From the NCBI RefSeq assembly GCF_038050405.1, contig NZ_CP150900.1, forward strand, positions 1,488,001 through 1,552,000: a DNA stretch of 64,000 nucleotides. Direction: 5' to 3'. Origin of the DNA: Paraburkholderia sp. IMGN_8. Its GTDB lineage: Bacteria; Pseudomonadota; Gammaproteobacteria; Burkholderiales; Burkholderiaceae. The position numbers and the translations under genes were made by a program. The notes under the pieces were generated by a model, which worked only from the letters and a program-made list of their open reading frames with translations, was not told the DNA's origin and searched no databases. Of the stretch, positions 8,260-22,586 are shown piece after piece (the first letter of the stretch is position 1; the number at the start of each line of letters is the position of its first letter).

Positions 8260-8505
8260 ATGCCGCGTGAACTGAAAACCGAGCAGGAACTGCTTGCGCT
8301 TGTCGTGAAAGCGCTCGACGCCAACCCGGAGACCGCCGGCTGGATTCCGACCGGGTTCCACGAGACCGTCGAAGACGAGGAAGGCTGCAATTGGGATATC
8401 ACCCACCTGCATCGCGACCGCAAAGACGCAGACGTGCGCGAAGCCGCCACCAGCGCGGCGGCGCGCATCATCAACGATCTGCGCAGCCGCTATAACCTGC
8501 GTTAA
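8260..8505 (+). CDS. Small conserved-looking protein of unknown function
   Basis: 81 residues from MPRELKTEQELLALVVKA, chosen because GGAG lies nine bases upstream of this ATG. Upstream in-frame ATGs at 8239 and 8245 are less well placed. The protein is soluble, acidic and helical, with WIPTGFHETVEDEEGCNWD followed by DVREAATSAAARIINDL. It is transcribed divergently from the rpfE-like gene and stands 307 bases before lolC. Codon usage matches the neighbours and the reading frame is intact, so it looks real; I do not recognise a family. Confidence 0.75.
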   Translation: MPRELKTEQELLALVVKALDANPETAGWIPTGFHETVEDEEGCNWDITHLHRDRKDADVREAATSAAARIINDLRSRYNLR

Positions 8506-8812
8506 GCGGGAGCGTCCGCCGGTCCGTCCGCCGGGCGTCTCCGGTGCCGCTGCGAGCCCCGCACGAAAGGCCTTTGCGCGAGTCCGCGGCATTGTATGGC
8601 AAACTTCGCGCTTGATTGACGGCGGCAGCGCCGGTGGGGCGGCTGCATCAGTGGCGCGGGCTTTGCTGAGGGCGCCGGAACGTCATGCCGGAACCATCGG
8701 CGCCGCCGCGACACCAACGATCACGACGCTCGGGCCGCATGACCGATGCCGCTTATGCGGCCAGCCGCTTCCATGTGCAGCACGAAGCCGAAGAACGCAG
8801 AAAAGGATTCGC

Positions 8813-10066
8813 TTGAAATTTCCCTACGAATGGCAGATAGGCTGGCGCTACACCCGCGCCGGCAAACGCACGACCGGCAACGGCTTCATTTCGTTCATCG
8901 CGTTGGTGTCGATGTCGGGCATCGCGCTCGGCGTCGCGGCGCTGATCGTCGTGTTGTCGGTGATGAACGGCTTCCAGAAAGAGGTGCGTGATCGGATGCT
9001 GTCGGTGCTGGCGCACGTCGAAGTGTTTTCGCCGACCGGTTCGATGCCCAACTGGCAGTTGACGGCCCAGGAAGCCCGCCAGAACAAGGAAGTGATCGGT
9101 GCGGCGCCGTATGTCGAAGCGCAGGCGTTGCTCACGCGCCAGGACGCCGTGAGCGGCGTGGCGCTGCGCGGCGTCGAGCCGACGCTCGAGCCACAGGTGT
9201 CCGACATCGGTCGCGAAATGAAGGGCGGCAAGCTGACCGACCTCGTGCCGGGCGAGTTCGGCATCGTGCTCGGCGCGGACCTCGCCACCAACCTCGGCGT
9301 GACAGTCAGCGACAAGATCACGCTCGTCGCGCCCGAGGGCACCATCACGCCGGCCGGCATGCTGCCGCGGCTGAAGCAGTTCACCGTGGTGGGCGTCTTC
9401 GAGTCGGGGCATTACGAGTACGACAGCACGCTTGCGCTGATCAACATCAAGGACGCGCAGGCGCTGTTCCGGCTGCCCGCGCCGACCGGCGTGCGCTTGC
9501 GCCTGACGGACATGCAGCGGGCGCCGGAGGTGGCGCATCAGCTGGCGCGTAGCTTGTCCGGCGATTTGTATATCCGCGACTGGACCCAGCAGAACAAGAC
9601 CTGGTTCTCGGCGGTGCAGATCGAAAAACGCATGATGTTCATCATCCTGACGCTGATCATTGCGGTGGCGGCGTTCAATCTGGTCTCGTCGCTGGTGATG
9701 ACGGTGACCAACAAGCAGGCCGATATCGCGATTCTGCGCACGCTCGGCGCGCAGCCTGGCTCGATCATGAAGATTTTCGTCGTGCAGGGCGTGACGATCG
9801 GCTTTATCGGCACGGCGACCGGCGTCGCGCTCGGCTGCCTGATCGCGTGGAGCATTCCGTGGCTCGTGCCGATGATCGAGCATCTGCTCGGTGTGCAGTT
9901 CCTGCCGCCGTCGGTGTATTTCATCAGCGAACTGCCGTCCGAACTGGTTCCCTCGGACGTCGTGCGAATCGGCGTCATCGCGTTCGCGATGTCGGCTCTT
10001 GCGACGCTGTATCCGAGCTGGCGCGGTGCGAAGGTCCGCCCTGCGGAGGCGCTGCGCTATGAATGA
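8813..10066 (+). CDS. lolC: Lipoprotein-releasing ABC transporter permease (LolC/LolE/LolF type)
   Basis: 417 residues from a TTG start ([15 protein letters not shown]), supported by AAAAGGA six bases upstream. The open frame continues 5' but without family sequence. Membrane segment 1 lies near residues 20-50 ([27 protein letters not shown]), followed by a periplasmic MacB-core-like domain and three C-terminal membrane segments ([50 protein letters not shown]). With LolD it extracts outer-membrane lipoproteins from the inner membrane and hands them to LolA. It overlaps lolD by eight bases, and no lolE follows. Confidence 0.95.
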   Translation: MKFPYEWQIGWRYTRAGKRTTGNGFISFIALVSMSGIALGVAALIVVLSVMNGFQKEVRDRMLSVLAHVEVFSPTGSMPNWQLTAQEARQNKEVIGAAPYVEAQALLTRQDAVSGVALRGVEPTLEPQVSDIGREMKGGKLTDLVPGEFGIVLGADLATNLGVTVSDKITLVAPEGTITPAGMLPRLKQFTVVGVFESGHYEYDSTLALINIKDAQALFRLPAPTGVRLRLTDMQRAPEVAHQLARSLSGDLYIRDWTQQNKTWFSAVQIEKRMMFIILTLIIAVAAFNLVSSLVMTVTNKQADIAILRTLGAQPGSIMKIFVVQGVTIGFIGTATGVALGCLIAWSIPWLVPMIEHLLGVQFLPPSVYFISELPSELVPSDVVRIGVIAFAMSALATLYPSWRGAKVRPAEALRYE

Positions 10067-10799
10067 CCGTTCCGCTACCTTGAATATGTCCAACGAGACG
10101 ACGCTGCATCCCTACGTGCTGGAAGCGACCGGCATTTCGAAGTCGTTCGTGCAGGGCGGCCTCAATGTGCAGGTGCTCAACAACACGCAACTGAGCGTGC
10201 GGCGCGGGGAAAAGCTGGCGATCGTCGGCGCGTCGGGTTCCGGCAAGAGCACGCTGCTGCACGTGCTCGGCGGCCTCGACGATCCGAGCGCGGGCCAGGT
10301 ATCCGTGATGGGCAAGCCCTTTACGAAGCTCTCCGAGCGCGAGCGCAACGATTTGCGCAATCGCGCGCTCGGTTTCGTGTATCAGTTCCACCATCTGCTG
10401 CCGGAGTTTTCCGCGCTCGACAACGTCGCGATGCCGCTGCGGATTCGCCGCATGACGACCGAAGCCGCGCGGCGCCAGGCGCTCGAGGTGTTGGAGCGCG
10501 TTGGCATGGGGCATCGGGCGAAGCATCGTCCCGGTGAGTTGTCCGGCGGCGAACGTCAGCGTGTGGCGATCGCCCGGGCACTCGTCACGAAACCGGCTTG
10601 CGTGCTGGCCGACGAACCGACCGGCAACCTCGACGGCGGCACCGCCGACACCGTGTTCAACCTGATGCTCGAACTGTCGCATACGCTTGAAACCAGCTTC
10701 GTGATCGTCACGCACGATCCGGAACTGGCCGGCCGCTGCGACCGCATCATGCGGTTGCGCGACGGCGTGCTTCACGAAGAGCCGCCGGTGCCGGTGTAA
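10059..10799 (+). CDS. lolD: Lipoprotein-releasing ABC transporter ATPase LolD
   Basis: 246 residues from the ATG at 10059 that overlaps the lolC stop; GGAGG lies ten bases upstream. An internal ATG at 10086 ([11 protein letters not shown]) is an alternative. Motifs in order: Walker [13 protein letters not shown]-loop [18 protein letters not shown] (the LolD-type FHHLLPEF signature), ABC signature [15 protein letters not shown], Walker [13 protein letters not shown] and the switch histidine IVTHD. It powers the LolC permease at the inner membrane. The overlapping stop and start suggest translational coupling with lolC. Confidence 0.97.
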   Translation: MNDRSATLNMSNETTLHPYVLEATGISKSFVQGGLNVQVLNNTQLSVRRGEKLAIVGASGSGKSTLLHVLGGLDDPSAGQVSVMGKPFTKLSERERNDLRNRALGFVYQFHHLLPEFSALDNVAMPLRIRRMTTEAARRQALEVLERVGMGHRAKHRPGELSGGERQRVAIARALVTKPACVLADEPTGNLDGGTADTVFNLMLELSHTLETSFVIVTHDPELAGRCDRIMRLRDGVLHEEPPVPV

Positions 10800-10858
10800 T
10801 CGCCGCGCGAAACTCAAACGACACCCCAAGCGAAACCCTGCCGCTAACAAGGCGCGCC

Positions 10859-11647
10859 ATGTGGATCGATACGCACTGCCATCTCGACGCTGCGGAATTC
10901 GACGCCGACCGCGACGCGGTTGCGGCGGCGGCGCGTCGCGCGGGAGTGGGGCGCATCGTGATTCCCGCGATCGGTCGTGAGAACTTCACGGCGGTGCGTG
11001 AACTGGCGCACCGGACCGACGGCGGTGCGTATGCGCTCGGCATCCACCCGCTCTACACGCCGGGCGCGCAGGAGAGCGATCTTGAACTGCTGCGCATGGA
11101 GATCGAGGCGAGCCTCGACGATCCGCTGTTCGTCGGCATTGGCGAGATCGGGCTGGATTACTTCGTGCAAGGTCTCGACGATGCGCGTCAGCAGTTCTTC
11201 TATAACGGTCAGCTGCAACTCGCTCGCGAATTCGATCTGCCGGTGATTTGCCACGTGCGCAAATCGCAGGATCAGGTGATCAAGGGGCTGCGCCGGCACC
11301 AGATTCATCGTGGCATCGCGCACGCATTCAACGGCAGCTTTCAGCAAGCTCAGGCGTATATCGATCAGGGCATGCATCTGGGCTTCGGCGGCAATCTGAC
11401 CTTCGAACGGGCGCGGCAAATCCGGCGCCTCGCCGAGCAATTGCCGTTCGACGCGCTGGTCGTCGAGACCGACGCTCCGGATATCGCGCCTTCCTGGATG
11501 TACAGGCAGCGCAACACGCCGGATCAGATTCCGGCCATCGGCGCGGGCCTCGCACAACTGCGCGGCATCGCCGCGGAAGAAGCCGCCCTAGGCACAACGG
11601 CTAACGCGCTCGCCGCGCTGCCGCGGCTCGCTCTTTCCTCTGCATAA
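10859..11647 (+). CDS. tatD: TatD-family metal-dependent hydrolase
   Basis: 262 residues, normal length for TatD DNases, which act as metal-dependent 3'-5' nucleases. Metal ligands are visible: the N-terminal THCHLD (His6, His8), Glu in GIGEIGLDY, His in PVICHVRKSQ, His in GIAHAFNGS, and Asp in VVETDAPD. The start MWIDTHCHLD is standard. It begins 59 bases after lolD in the same direction. Confidence 0.94.
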   Translation: MWIDTHCHLDAAEFDADRDAVAAAARRAGVGRIVIPAIGRENFTAVRELAHRTDGGAYALGIHPLYTPGAQESDLELLRMEIEASLDDPLFVGIGEIGLDYFVQGLDDARQQFFYNGQLQLAREFDLPVICHVRKSQDQVIKGLRRHQIHRGIAHAFNGSFQQAQAYIDQGMHLGFGGNLTFERARQIRRLAEQLPFDALVVETDAPDIAPSWMYRQRNTPDQIPAIGAGLAQLRGIAAEEAALGTTANALAALPRLALSSA

Positions 11648-11759
11648 TCAGGCTTGATGGTTCAAGTGGTTCGCGTCGGGCGGAACACGCGCCCGGCGGG
11701 CTTGCGGCTGCCTGCGCGGTGAGCGTTGCGTCGTCCGGCGCCGGTCGGGCGGAGGGCGA

Positions 11760-14378
11760 ATGCGGGCATGGTGGTGTGGGTTTGCGTTGGGTGTGGTCGG
11801 TTTGCAGCGGCAGGCGGCATTGCCGGGTTGGGGCGGCTGGAGCGCGTTGGTTCTGCTCGCATGCATGGCGGGCGGTGCGGCGGTGTGGGCGTTGCGCGGT
11901 GCTCGTTCCGTGACGGCGGGCGGCGGCTCGATTCCGGATTGGCTCGATCGTTGGGTCTGGCTCAGCGCAACTTTCAGCGCGCATACGCGCTCACGGATCG
12001 GCTGGAGCGCGGTGTGGATTGCGGCCATTTGCGCGGGTTTCGGCTACGCGGCCTGGCGCGCGGAAGCGCGGCTCGCCGTGAGCATGCCGAGCGCATGGGA
12101 GGGGCGCGATATCGACGTCGTCGGCAGCATCAAGGGCCTGCCGGCGCGCGACGATAAGGGCGCGCGTTTTCTGTTCGAGGTCGAGTCGGCCGACGCGCCG
12201 ATAGCCGCCTTTCCGCGTGTGATTCAACTGTCGTGGATTGCCCGGGATGCGCCGGCGCCGTTGTTGGAGCCTGGCGCTCGCTGGCAATTGACGGTGCGGC
12301 TCAAGCGGCCGCACGGCAATGCGAACTTCGGCGTCCGCGATGCCGAAGCAAGCCTGCTCGCGCGCAATGTACGCGCCACCGGTTATGTCAGCGCGCCCGC
12401 TACGGCAGTGCGCTTGCCGGGCAACGCGCGCGGCGTGGGCGTCGTCTTCGATCGCTGGCGCGCCGCGCTGCGCGCACGCATCGACAGGGTGCTCGCCGAC
12501 GCGCCGCATCGCGGGATCGTAGTGGCGCTGGCGATCGGCGCGCAGGATGAAGTCAGCGCGGCGGACTGGCTGCTGATGCGCGGCACGGGCACGAGTCATC
12601 TGGTGGCGATTTCGGGGTTGCATATCGGCTTTGTCGCGGGACTTGCGGGTTGGCTCGCCGGGGCAGTGTGGCGGCGCTCCGGGTTCTTCGGCAGCAACTG
12701 GCCGTTGCGGTTGCCCGCGCAGGTCGTTGCGGTGACGGGCGGCGCGTTGTTTGCCGGCGTGCACGCTGCGCTGGCCGGTTTCAACGTGCCGGCGCAGAGG
12801 GCGCTGTGGATGGCGGGTGTGGTCGCGCTTGCGTTTATCAGCGGGCGCAATATCGCGCGATCCGCCGTGCTTGCGTGGGCGCTGGGGCTCGTATTGCTGA
12901 TCGATCCCTGGGCGGTCGTGTCGGCGGGATTCTGGCTGTCGTTCTGCGCGGTGGCGGCGATTCTGTTCGCGATGTCAGGACGGCCCCGCGTGCAGGACCA
13001 TGCACAGCATCGCGAGGAAGACGGCGAGGACGGCGAGTCGTCCCGCTTCATGCGCCTGCGGTCCGCTTTGCGCCGTCGTGTACGCGCCTTTGTCGAACGC
13101 TTGCGCAGTGCCGCGCACGTGCAGTTCGCGGTGACGATCGCGCTCGCGCCGCTCACCGTCTACTGGTTCGCGCAGATTCCGCTGATCGGTCCGCTCGCCA
13201 ACGCCTTCGCGATTCCATGGGTGAGCCTGCTGGTCACGCCGGCCGTGTTGGCCGGCGTCGCGCTGCCCGCGCCGTTCGATGCCTACGCGTTCCAGACAGC
13301 GCATGCCTTGCTCGAACTGCTGGCCGCGGGCTTGCGGATGCTCTCGGGTCCCGCATGGACGCTCTGGCGTTTGCCGCAGCCGCATGCGTGGGCGCTCGCC
13401 GCGGCGGTGGTCGGTGTGCTCTGGTGTCTCGCGCCGCGCGGCTGGCCGCTGCGCTGGGCCGCGCCGCTGACCTGGCTGCCTTTGCTGATGCCGGCGCCGC
13501 CCGGGCCGCCGCACGGCAGTTTCCGGCTGACCGCGCTGGATGTCGGCCAGGGCACGTCGGTGCTGGTCGAGACGGCGCATCACGCGCTGCTGTTCGATGC
13601 AGGACCGGGCCCGGAATCGACGCATGCGGGCGAGCGCGTCGTCGTGCCGTTTTTACAGGCGCACGGCGTCACGGCACTCGATACGCTCATTATTAGCCAC
13701 GCCGATTCCGACCATTCGGGCGGCGCGCCCGCGGTGCTGGACGCGATCGAGGTACGTCAAATGGTGGCGGCATTGGCGCCGGCGAACGCGTTATGGCGTA
13801 GTGCAAGGCAACGCGGTGCGGATACGCTGCCCTGCGCGGCGGGGCAGCGCTGGCAGTGGGACGGCGTCGGGTTCGAGATGCTCTGGCCGGATGCCGGGCC
13901 GCTGCAAGGCAAACCGAACGCGCATTGCTGCGTATTGCGCGTGAGCACCTTGCCGCCCGCCGCGCTTGCGTCAGCCGCGGATGTTCGAGCAGATGCACCC
14001 CGCATGAGCGCCTTGCTGACGGCGGACATTGAAGCGCCGGCCGAACGCACGCTGCTTGCGCGCGATCGCGCCGCGTTGCGCGCGCAGGTGCTCGTTGTGC
14101 CGCATCACGGCAGCAAGACCTCGTCGACCGAACCGTTCCTCGACTCTATCGACCCGCTGGTCGCGCTATTTCAGGTAGGCTATCGCAACCGTTTTCATCA
14201 TCCGAACGCGGGGGTGTTCGAGCGTTACACGGCGCGGCATATCGAACTCGCGCGTAGCGATACGGACGGCGCGGTGCGGGTTGACGTCAACCCGGACGCC
14301 GCCCCGGACCTGAATGGGGCTGCGCTCACGCTCGAGCGCTATCGCGACACGCAGCGCCGCTACTGGATGGATCGCTGA
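11760..14378 (+). CDS. comEC: ComEC/Rec2 DNA internalisation channel
   Basis: 872 residues with GGAGGG before the ATG. ComEC forms the inner-membrane channel through which single-stranded DNA enters during natural transformation. Order: N-terminal membrane helices with DUF4131-like region (1-180), the ComEC/Rec2 competence domain (about 225-560, with GTGTSHLVAISGLHIGFVAG near 276), and a C-terminal metallo-beta-lactamase domain (from about 595; LDVGQGTSVLV, ISHADSDHSGG near 645, VVPHHGSKTSSTEPFL). A charged loop around residue 412-430 (HREEDGEDGE) interrupts the membrane domain. The gene is intact, so competence is possible, but no other com or pil gene is in the window. Confidence 0.95.
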   Translation: MRAWWCGFALGVVGLQRQAALPGWGGWSALVLLACMAGGAAVWALRGARSVTAGGGSIPDWLDRWVWLSATFSAHTRSRIGWSAVWIAAICAGFGYAAWRAEARLAVSMPSAWEGRDIDVVGSIKGLPARDDKGARFLFEVESADAPIAAFPRVIQLSWIARDAPAPLLEPGARWQLTVRLKRPHGNANFGVRDAEASLLARNVRATGYVSAPATAVRLPGNARGVGVVFDRWRAALRARIDRVLADAPHRGIVVALAIGAQDEVSAADWLLMRGTGTSHLVAISGLHIGFVAGLAGWLAGAVWRRSGFFGSNWPLRLPAQVVAVTGGALFAGVHAALAGFNVPAQRALWMAGVVALAFISGRNIARSAVLAWALGLVLLIDPWAVVSAGFWLSFCAVAAILFAMSGRPRVQDHAQHREEDGEDGESSRFMRLRSALRRRVRAFVERLRSAAHVQFAVTIALAPLTVYWFAQIPLIGPLANAFAIPWVSLLVTPAVLAGVALPAPFDAYAFQTAHALLELLAAGLRMLSGPAWTLWRLPQPHAWALAAAVVGVLWCLAPRGWPLRWAAPLTWLPLLMPAPPGPPHGSFRLTALDVGQGTSVLVETAHHALLFDAGPGPESTHAGERVVVPFLQAHGVTALDTLIISHADSDHSGGAPAVLDAIEVRQMVAALAPANALWRSARQRGADTLPCAAGQRWQWDGVGFEMLWPDAGPLQGKPNAHCCVLRVSTLPPAALASAADVRADAPRMSALLTADIEAPAERTLLARDRAALRAQVLVVPHHGSKTSSTEPFLDSIDPLVALFQVGYRNRFHHPNAGVFERYTARHIELARSDTDGAVRVDVNPDAAPDLNGAALTLERYRDTQRRYWMDR

Positions 14379-14499
14379 CGGACTGCCGAGGGTTGTCCAG
14401 GATTGTTGAGCGGATAGACAAGAGACAAATAAGAAGCAGGTAAAAAGCGCGCCGCCGGGCCGGCAGCCTGCACGCAAATCAGAATGGAGATAGCCGCAG

Positions 14500-18037
<3,538 letters not shown>

Positions 18038-18217
18038 TTCAGGCGTTCGCGGCGTGTCACGATAGGCCGGGCCACGAATGGCTTGCATAATCGGCACGAT
18101 CGGTATCATCGACACGCGGCGAATGCACGCAATGGCCGTCGAAAGCATCAAGGCGCGAGTAGTCTGCTGGGGAGACCGCTGCTCTGCATGGGACCGGAGT
18201 AAGCGCTGCAGCACTAA

Positions 18218-19570
<1,353 letters not shown>

Positions 19571-19628
19571 ATGGCCGGTTTGTTAGCGCTGACCGATGAC
19601 CCGGTTCACCTTCGTTTCTGATTGACCT

Positions 19629-19669
19629 CGCCGCCCTGCGTATAGCGCAGGGCGGCGTGTATTTATTGT
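19629..19669 (+). terminator. Hairpin with U-rich tail between eno and ftsB
   Basis: A perfect 12-base stem, CGCCGCCCTGCG (19629-19640) and CGCAGGGCGGCG (19646-19657), with a TATAG loop, followed by TGTATTTATTG. The tail is only moderately T-rich, so it probably attenuates read-through from eno into ftsB, which begins ten bases later. Confidence 0.7.
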
Positions 19670-19678
19670 GCTTACTTC

Positions 19679-20110
19679 ATGCGGCTTGTCACTGCTGTCC
19701 TGATCGTTCTGCTGGCGCTGATCCAGTACCCGCTCTGGTGGGGGCACGGCGGATGGTTGCGCGTGCACGAGTTGCAGCAGCAACTGGCGCAGCAACAACA
19801 GAAGAACGTCGATGCGAAGCTGCGCAACGAGCGTATCCAAGGTGAAGTGCAGGATTTGCAGAACGGCACGGCCGCTGTCGAAGAACGGGCGCGCTACGAA
19901 ATGGGCATGGTGAAGGACAGCGAAGTGTTCGTGCAATTCGTGTCGCCGAACGCGCCGTTGCCGACTGCGAATATGCCCTCGGTCACCACGTCGACGCGCG
20001 GTGAGATGTCGGCCGCGCCGCTTCACGTGGTGCCGAATCCAGAGTCGCGTGCGAAGGCGGATCGCAAGCACGGCGGTAAGGTGGCGAAAGACAAGAAGGC
20101 GGCACACTAA
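19679..20110 (+). CDS. ftsB: Cell-division protein FtsB
   Basis: 143 residues. FtsB joins FtsL and FtsQ in the divisome subcomplex. A membrane segment at the very N-terminus ([20 protein letters not shown]) is followed by a Gln-rich periplasmic coiled coil ([20 protein letters not shown]) and the family segment [20 protein letters not shown]. The tail after residue 100 is Pro/Ser/Thr-rich and ends in lysines, longer than in E. coli FtsB (about 103 residues). Position after eno is conserved across proteobacteria. Confidence 0.95.
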   Translation: MRLVTAVLIVLLALIQYPLWWGHGGWLRVHELQQQLAQQQQKNVDAKLRNERIQGEVQDLQNGTAAVEERARYEMGMVKDSEVFVQFVSPNAPLPTANMPSVTTSTRGEMSAAPLHVVPNPESRAKADRKHGGKVAKDKKAAH

Positions 20111-20141
20111 ACCTTGCTACGTACGCCGGGTTCAGGGCGCA

Positions 20142-20171
20142 AAAAAGGCGCGGTGAAAACCGCGCCTTTTT
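20142..20171. terminator. Bidirectional terminator after ftsB
   Basis: Stem GGCGCGGT / ACCGCGCC with a GAAA loop, bordered by A6 on the left and T5 on the right. It serves ftsB (plus) and the convergent small lipoprotein gene (minus). Confidence 0.9.
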
Positions 20172-20243
20172 GTTTGGGCCGTCATGCCAGTATGTCAGCC
20201 CCTTGCCGTATCGGCATATATCTCCGCATATGTCCGCTTCGAG

Positions 20244-20624
20244 TTACCAGCCCCAGTACGGTCCGTAACCGACGCCGACCCCGGTGCCCCAGCCGTGTCC
20301 CCAACCGCCGCCGTAATAACTGCCGTACATGCTGACGGGCGGCGCGTAATAACGCGACCACGTTTGCGCGGCGTTCTCAGCGGCAATTGCCTGATTCTGT
20401 TCGGACAATACTTGCTGATCGATTGCGTCATAGCGCTGGCGCTCTTCAGGCGTCAGCGGACGGCCCGTGCTGGCGATACCCGACTGGTCAGCCGGCAGGC
20501 GGCTATAAATCGGTGACGGGCCCGGTGGGTCCATCACGCAACCGGTCAGCGCGGCGCTGCCTGCGATGGCGGACAGTACGGCTAACGTGCGTGCGTAATG
20601 TTTCAACGAAGTAGGGATGTTCAT
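20244..20624 (-). CDS. Small Gly/Tyr-rich lipoprotein
   Basis: 126 residues with GGAGA upstream of the ATG. A lipoprotein signal peptide ends in the lipobox LTGC (Cys29). The mature part starts VMDPPGPSPIYSRLP, has a short helical stretch (LTPEERQRYDAIDQQVLSEQ) and finishes in a Gly/Tyr/Trp-rich tail (YGSYYGGGWGHGWGTG). The residue after the lipidated Cys is Val, not Asp, so export to the outer membrane is expected under the usual Lol rule. The family is not recognised. Confidence 0.85.
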   Translation of the reverse strand: MNIPTSLKHYARTLAVLSAIAGSAALTGCVMDPPGPSPIYSRLPADQSGIASTGRPLTPEERQRYDAIDQQVLSEQNQAIAAENAAQTWSRYYAPPVSMYGSYYGGGWGHGWGTGVGVGYGPYWGW

Positions 20625-20702
20625 TTTCGATCTCCATCGGTCGGACGCCTAAGCAAACCATGCGCGGCGCGCATCGCCAATGATCCAACGCAATGATCAA
20701 AG

Positions 20703-20748
20703 ATACCGCGCCGCCCGGCCCATGAAAAGGTAGTGGGCGGCGCGGTAT
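20703..20748 (-). terminator. Long hairpin downstream of hslO
   Basis: A 14-base perfect stem (20703-20716 with 20735-20748) and an 18-base loop in the gap after hslO. On the minus strand it is followed by CTTTGATC, so only a short U-run; on the plus strand by TTTT. It is probably the hslO terminator or an mRNA-end stabiliser. Confidence 0.55.
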
Positions 20749-20794
20749 TTTACTGCCGTAACACCGGCGTCATGAGCCAGCGTCGCTGAGCGGG

Positions 20795-21745
20795 TCAGTG
20801 CCGCTGGTCGGCAGCAGGCGTCACGCCTTGTGAGAGCGCGCTGGCGACAAAAAGTTGCGCCACGTCGACCGGATCGAATTCATACCGTTGGTTACAGTAT
20901 TCGCAATGGATCTCCACGTGACCGCGTTCTTCGATCACGCCGTCCACTTCGTCGCGGCCCAGCATCTTCAGCATGGCGCCGACTTTTTCACGCGAACAGG
21001 TGCATTCGAAGCGCGCCTTGGCCGGTTCGAAGTGCTGGACGTTTTCCTGCCAGAAGAGGCGCCGGAACACCGTTTCGGGCTCCTCCTTCAGCAGTTCGTC
21101 TTGCGACAGCGTGCCGCCGAGCGTGCAGACGCGCTCCCACGTATCCGCGTCCAGGTCGCCCGGATGCGGGACGATGCCGCCGTCGCCGGGAAGCTTTTGC
21201 AGCAGCATGCCGACCGCGCGCTCGGTATTCGCAGCAAGCCACAAACGCGTGTCGAGCTGCTCCGAGTGATGCATATAGTGCTCGAGCACTTCGGCCATCG
21301 ATTTGAGCGGGCCGTCCACGCCTGACAGCGGCACGATACTTTGATACGGCTGCTGACCGGGCTGCTTGTCCTGCGGATCGAGCGTGATCACGCAACGGCC
21401 GTGACCGCTCGCGTTGACCAGTTCGATCATGGTGGCGTCGTCGCCGATCGTGTTGTGCGCTTCGCCGGAAAACTTGGCGGTCGCGCGCATCGACAGGTCG
21501 GAACTGCACTGCACCACCAGCATTTTGGCCGGGCCGTCGCCGAAGATCTGCATGATGAGCGTGCCGTTGAACTTGAGGTTCGCCGACAGCAGCGCGCACG
21601 CCGCCATCATCTCGCCGAGAATCGTCCGCACGGGCGCGGGGTAATCGCGGCGCGTCAGCACTTCCTGCCACGTATTGCGCAGCGAAACGATTTCTCCGCG
21701 CACCGGCGCCGCGCTGAACATGAATTTTTGCAACTGGTCGCTCAC
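20795..21745 (-). CDS. hslO: Redox-regulated chaperone Hsp33
   Basis: 316 residues from a GTG start (MSDQLQKFMFSAAPVRGE) with GAGGAAAAG upstream. Hsp33 is a holdase chaperone switched on when oxidation releases Zn from four cysteines. Those cysteines are present as C-x-C (ECTCSREK, near residue 247) and C-x2-C (HCEYCNQRYEF, near 280). The N-terminal domain has the usual ARGEIVSLRNTW-like and GEMMAACALLSANLKF segments. It lies 65 bases after the gamma-carbonic-anhydrase-like gene, in the same direction. Confidence 0.97.
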   Translation of the reverse strand: MSDQLQKFMFSAAPVRGEIVSLRNTWQEVLTRRDYPAPVRTILGEMMAACALLSANLKFNGTLIMQIFGDGPAKMLVVQCSSDLSMRATAKFSGEAHNTIGDDATMIELVNASGHGRCVITLDPQDKQPGQQPYQSIVPLSGVDGPLKSMAEVLEHYMHHSEQLDTRLWLAANTERAVGMLLQKLPGDGGIVPHPGDLDADTWERVCTLGGTLSQDELLKEEPETVFRRLFWQENVQHFEPAKARFECTCSREKVGAMLKMLGRDEVDGVIEERGHVEIHCEYCNQRYEFDPVDVAQLFVASALSQGVTPAADQRH

Positions 21746-21764
21746 AACTTTTCCTCGGTCGAAT

Positions 21765-21785
21765 GACGCAGCCTGATGCTGCGTC
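21765..21785. repeat. Eight-base hairpin just upstream of hslO
   Basis: GACGCAGC (21765-21772) and GCTGCGTC (21778-21785) with a five-base loop, 19 bases before the hslO start codon on the minus strand. It has no T-tract. It may affect hslO translation or read-through from the upstream gene. Confidence 0.55.
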
Positions 21786-21809
21786 TTGCGCGCCGTGCGC
21801 TACGGCTGG

Positions 21810-22334
21810 TTAGCCGATGCGCACAAGCTGCGCCTTGAAATATTCGCGGCGCTCGGCGTAGCTCGCCGTGCCGCGCTGCATATTGGCGATGTCCGTCCCG
21901 GTCAGTTCGCGCACCACTTTGGCGGGCGCGCCGAGAATCAGCGAATTGTCGGGAAACACTTTGCCTTCTGTGACGATGGCGCCCGCTCCGACCAGACAGT
22001 TGCGGCCGACTACCGCACCATTCAAGACCACCGCCTGAATTCCGATCAGCGAGCCTTCCTTGATGGTGCAGCCATGCAGCATGACCTGGTGGCCGATTGT
22101 CACGTTCGGCTCGACCGTCAGCGGAAAGCCAGGGTCGGTGTGCAGCACCGCGTTTTCCTGGACGTTGCTGCCGGCGCCGATGGTAATCGGCTCGTTGTCG
22201 CCACGAATCGTCGCGCCGAACCAGACGCTCGAATTTTCCTCGAGCGTCACATTGCCGATAATGTTCGCCGAATCCGCGACGAACACGCTTTCATGGATGG
22301 TCGGGGCGGCTTCGCCAAGCTTGTAGATTGTCAC
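21810..22334 (-). CDS. Gamma-carbonic-anhydrase family hexapeptide-repeat protein
   Basis: 174 residues from a GTG start (TIYKLGEAAPTIHESVFV), fixed by CAGGAG six bases upstream. The open frame extends much further 5' but only through non-homologous sequence. It is built of left-handed beta-helix hexapeptide repeats (IGNVTL, VWFGATIRGD, ITIGAGSNVQENAVLH). The three Zn-type histidines are at 65, 82 and 87 (VLHTD, IGHQVMLHG). This is the YrdA/PaaY group; carbonic anhydrase activity is possible but many members are inactive in assays. Divergent from the DUF455 gene. Confidence 0.93.
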   Translation of the reverse strand: MTIYKLGEAAPTIHESVFVADSANIIGNVTLEENSSVWFGATIRGDNEPITIGAGSNVQENAVLHTDPGFPLTVEPNVTIGHQVMLHGCTIKEGSLIGIQAVVLNGAVVGRNCLVGAGAIVTEGKVFPDNSLILGAPAKVVRELTGTDIANMQRGTASYAERREYFKAQLVRIG

Positions 22335-22586
22335 AGTGTCTCCTGTTGATCGGTCGCCGCGAGCGCTGGCTGGGGCTGGAGGCCACCGGAAACGTCCAAT
22401 CGGGGCCGGTTGCCTGCCGAGCCGGCACAACAGGCGCGCGCGAAAGTCGAATCGAGTATTGTAAACGTTTGTGTGGTTGGGTCGCTCGGCGTTGCCGCGG
22501 GGCTGTCCGACGCGCTGCCGTGCCCGCCGTGTCCTCGCCGTTTCCTTAGCGCACACTTTGCCGTGCCAATTGCCGATCTGCCTGCC

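Noticed and set aside
8753..10093. A 446-codon minus-strand frame opposite lolC
   Set aside because: Shadow of lolC; Arg/His-rich and without motifs, while lolC is unambiguous.
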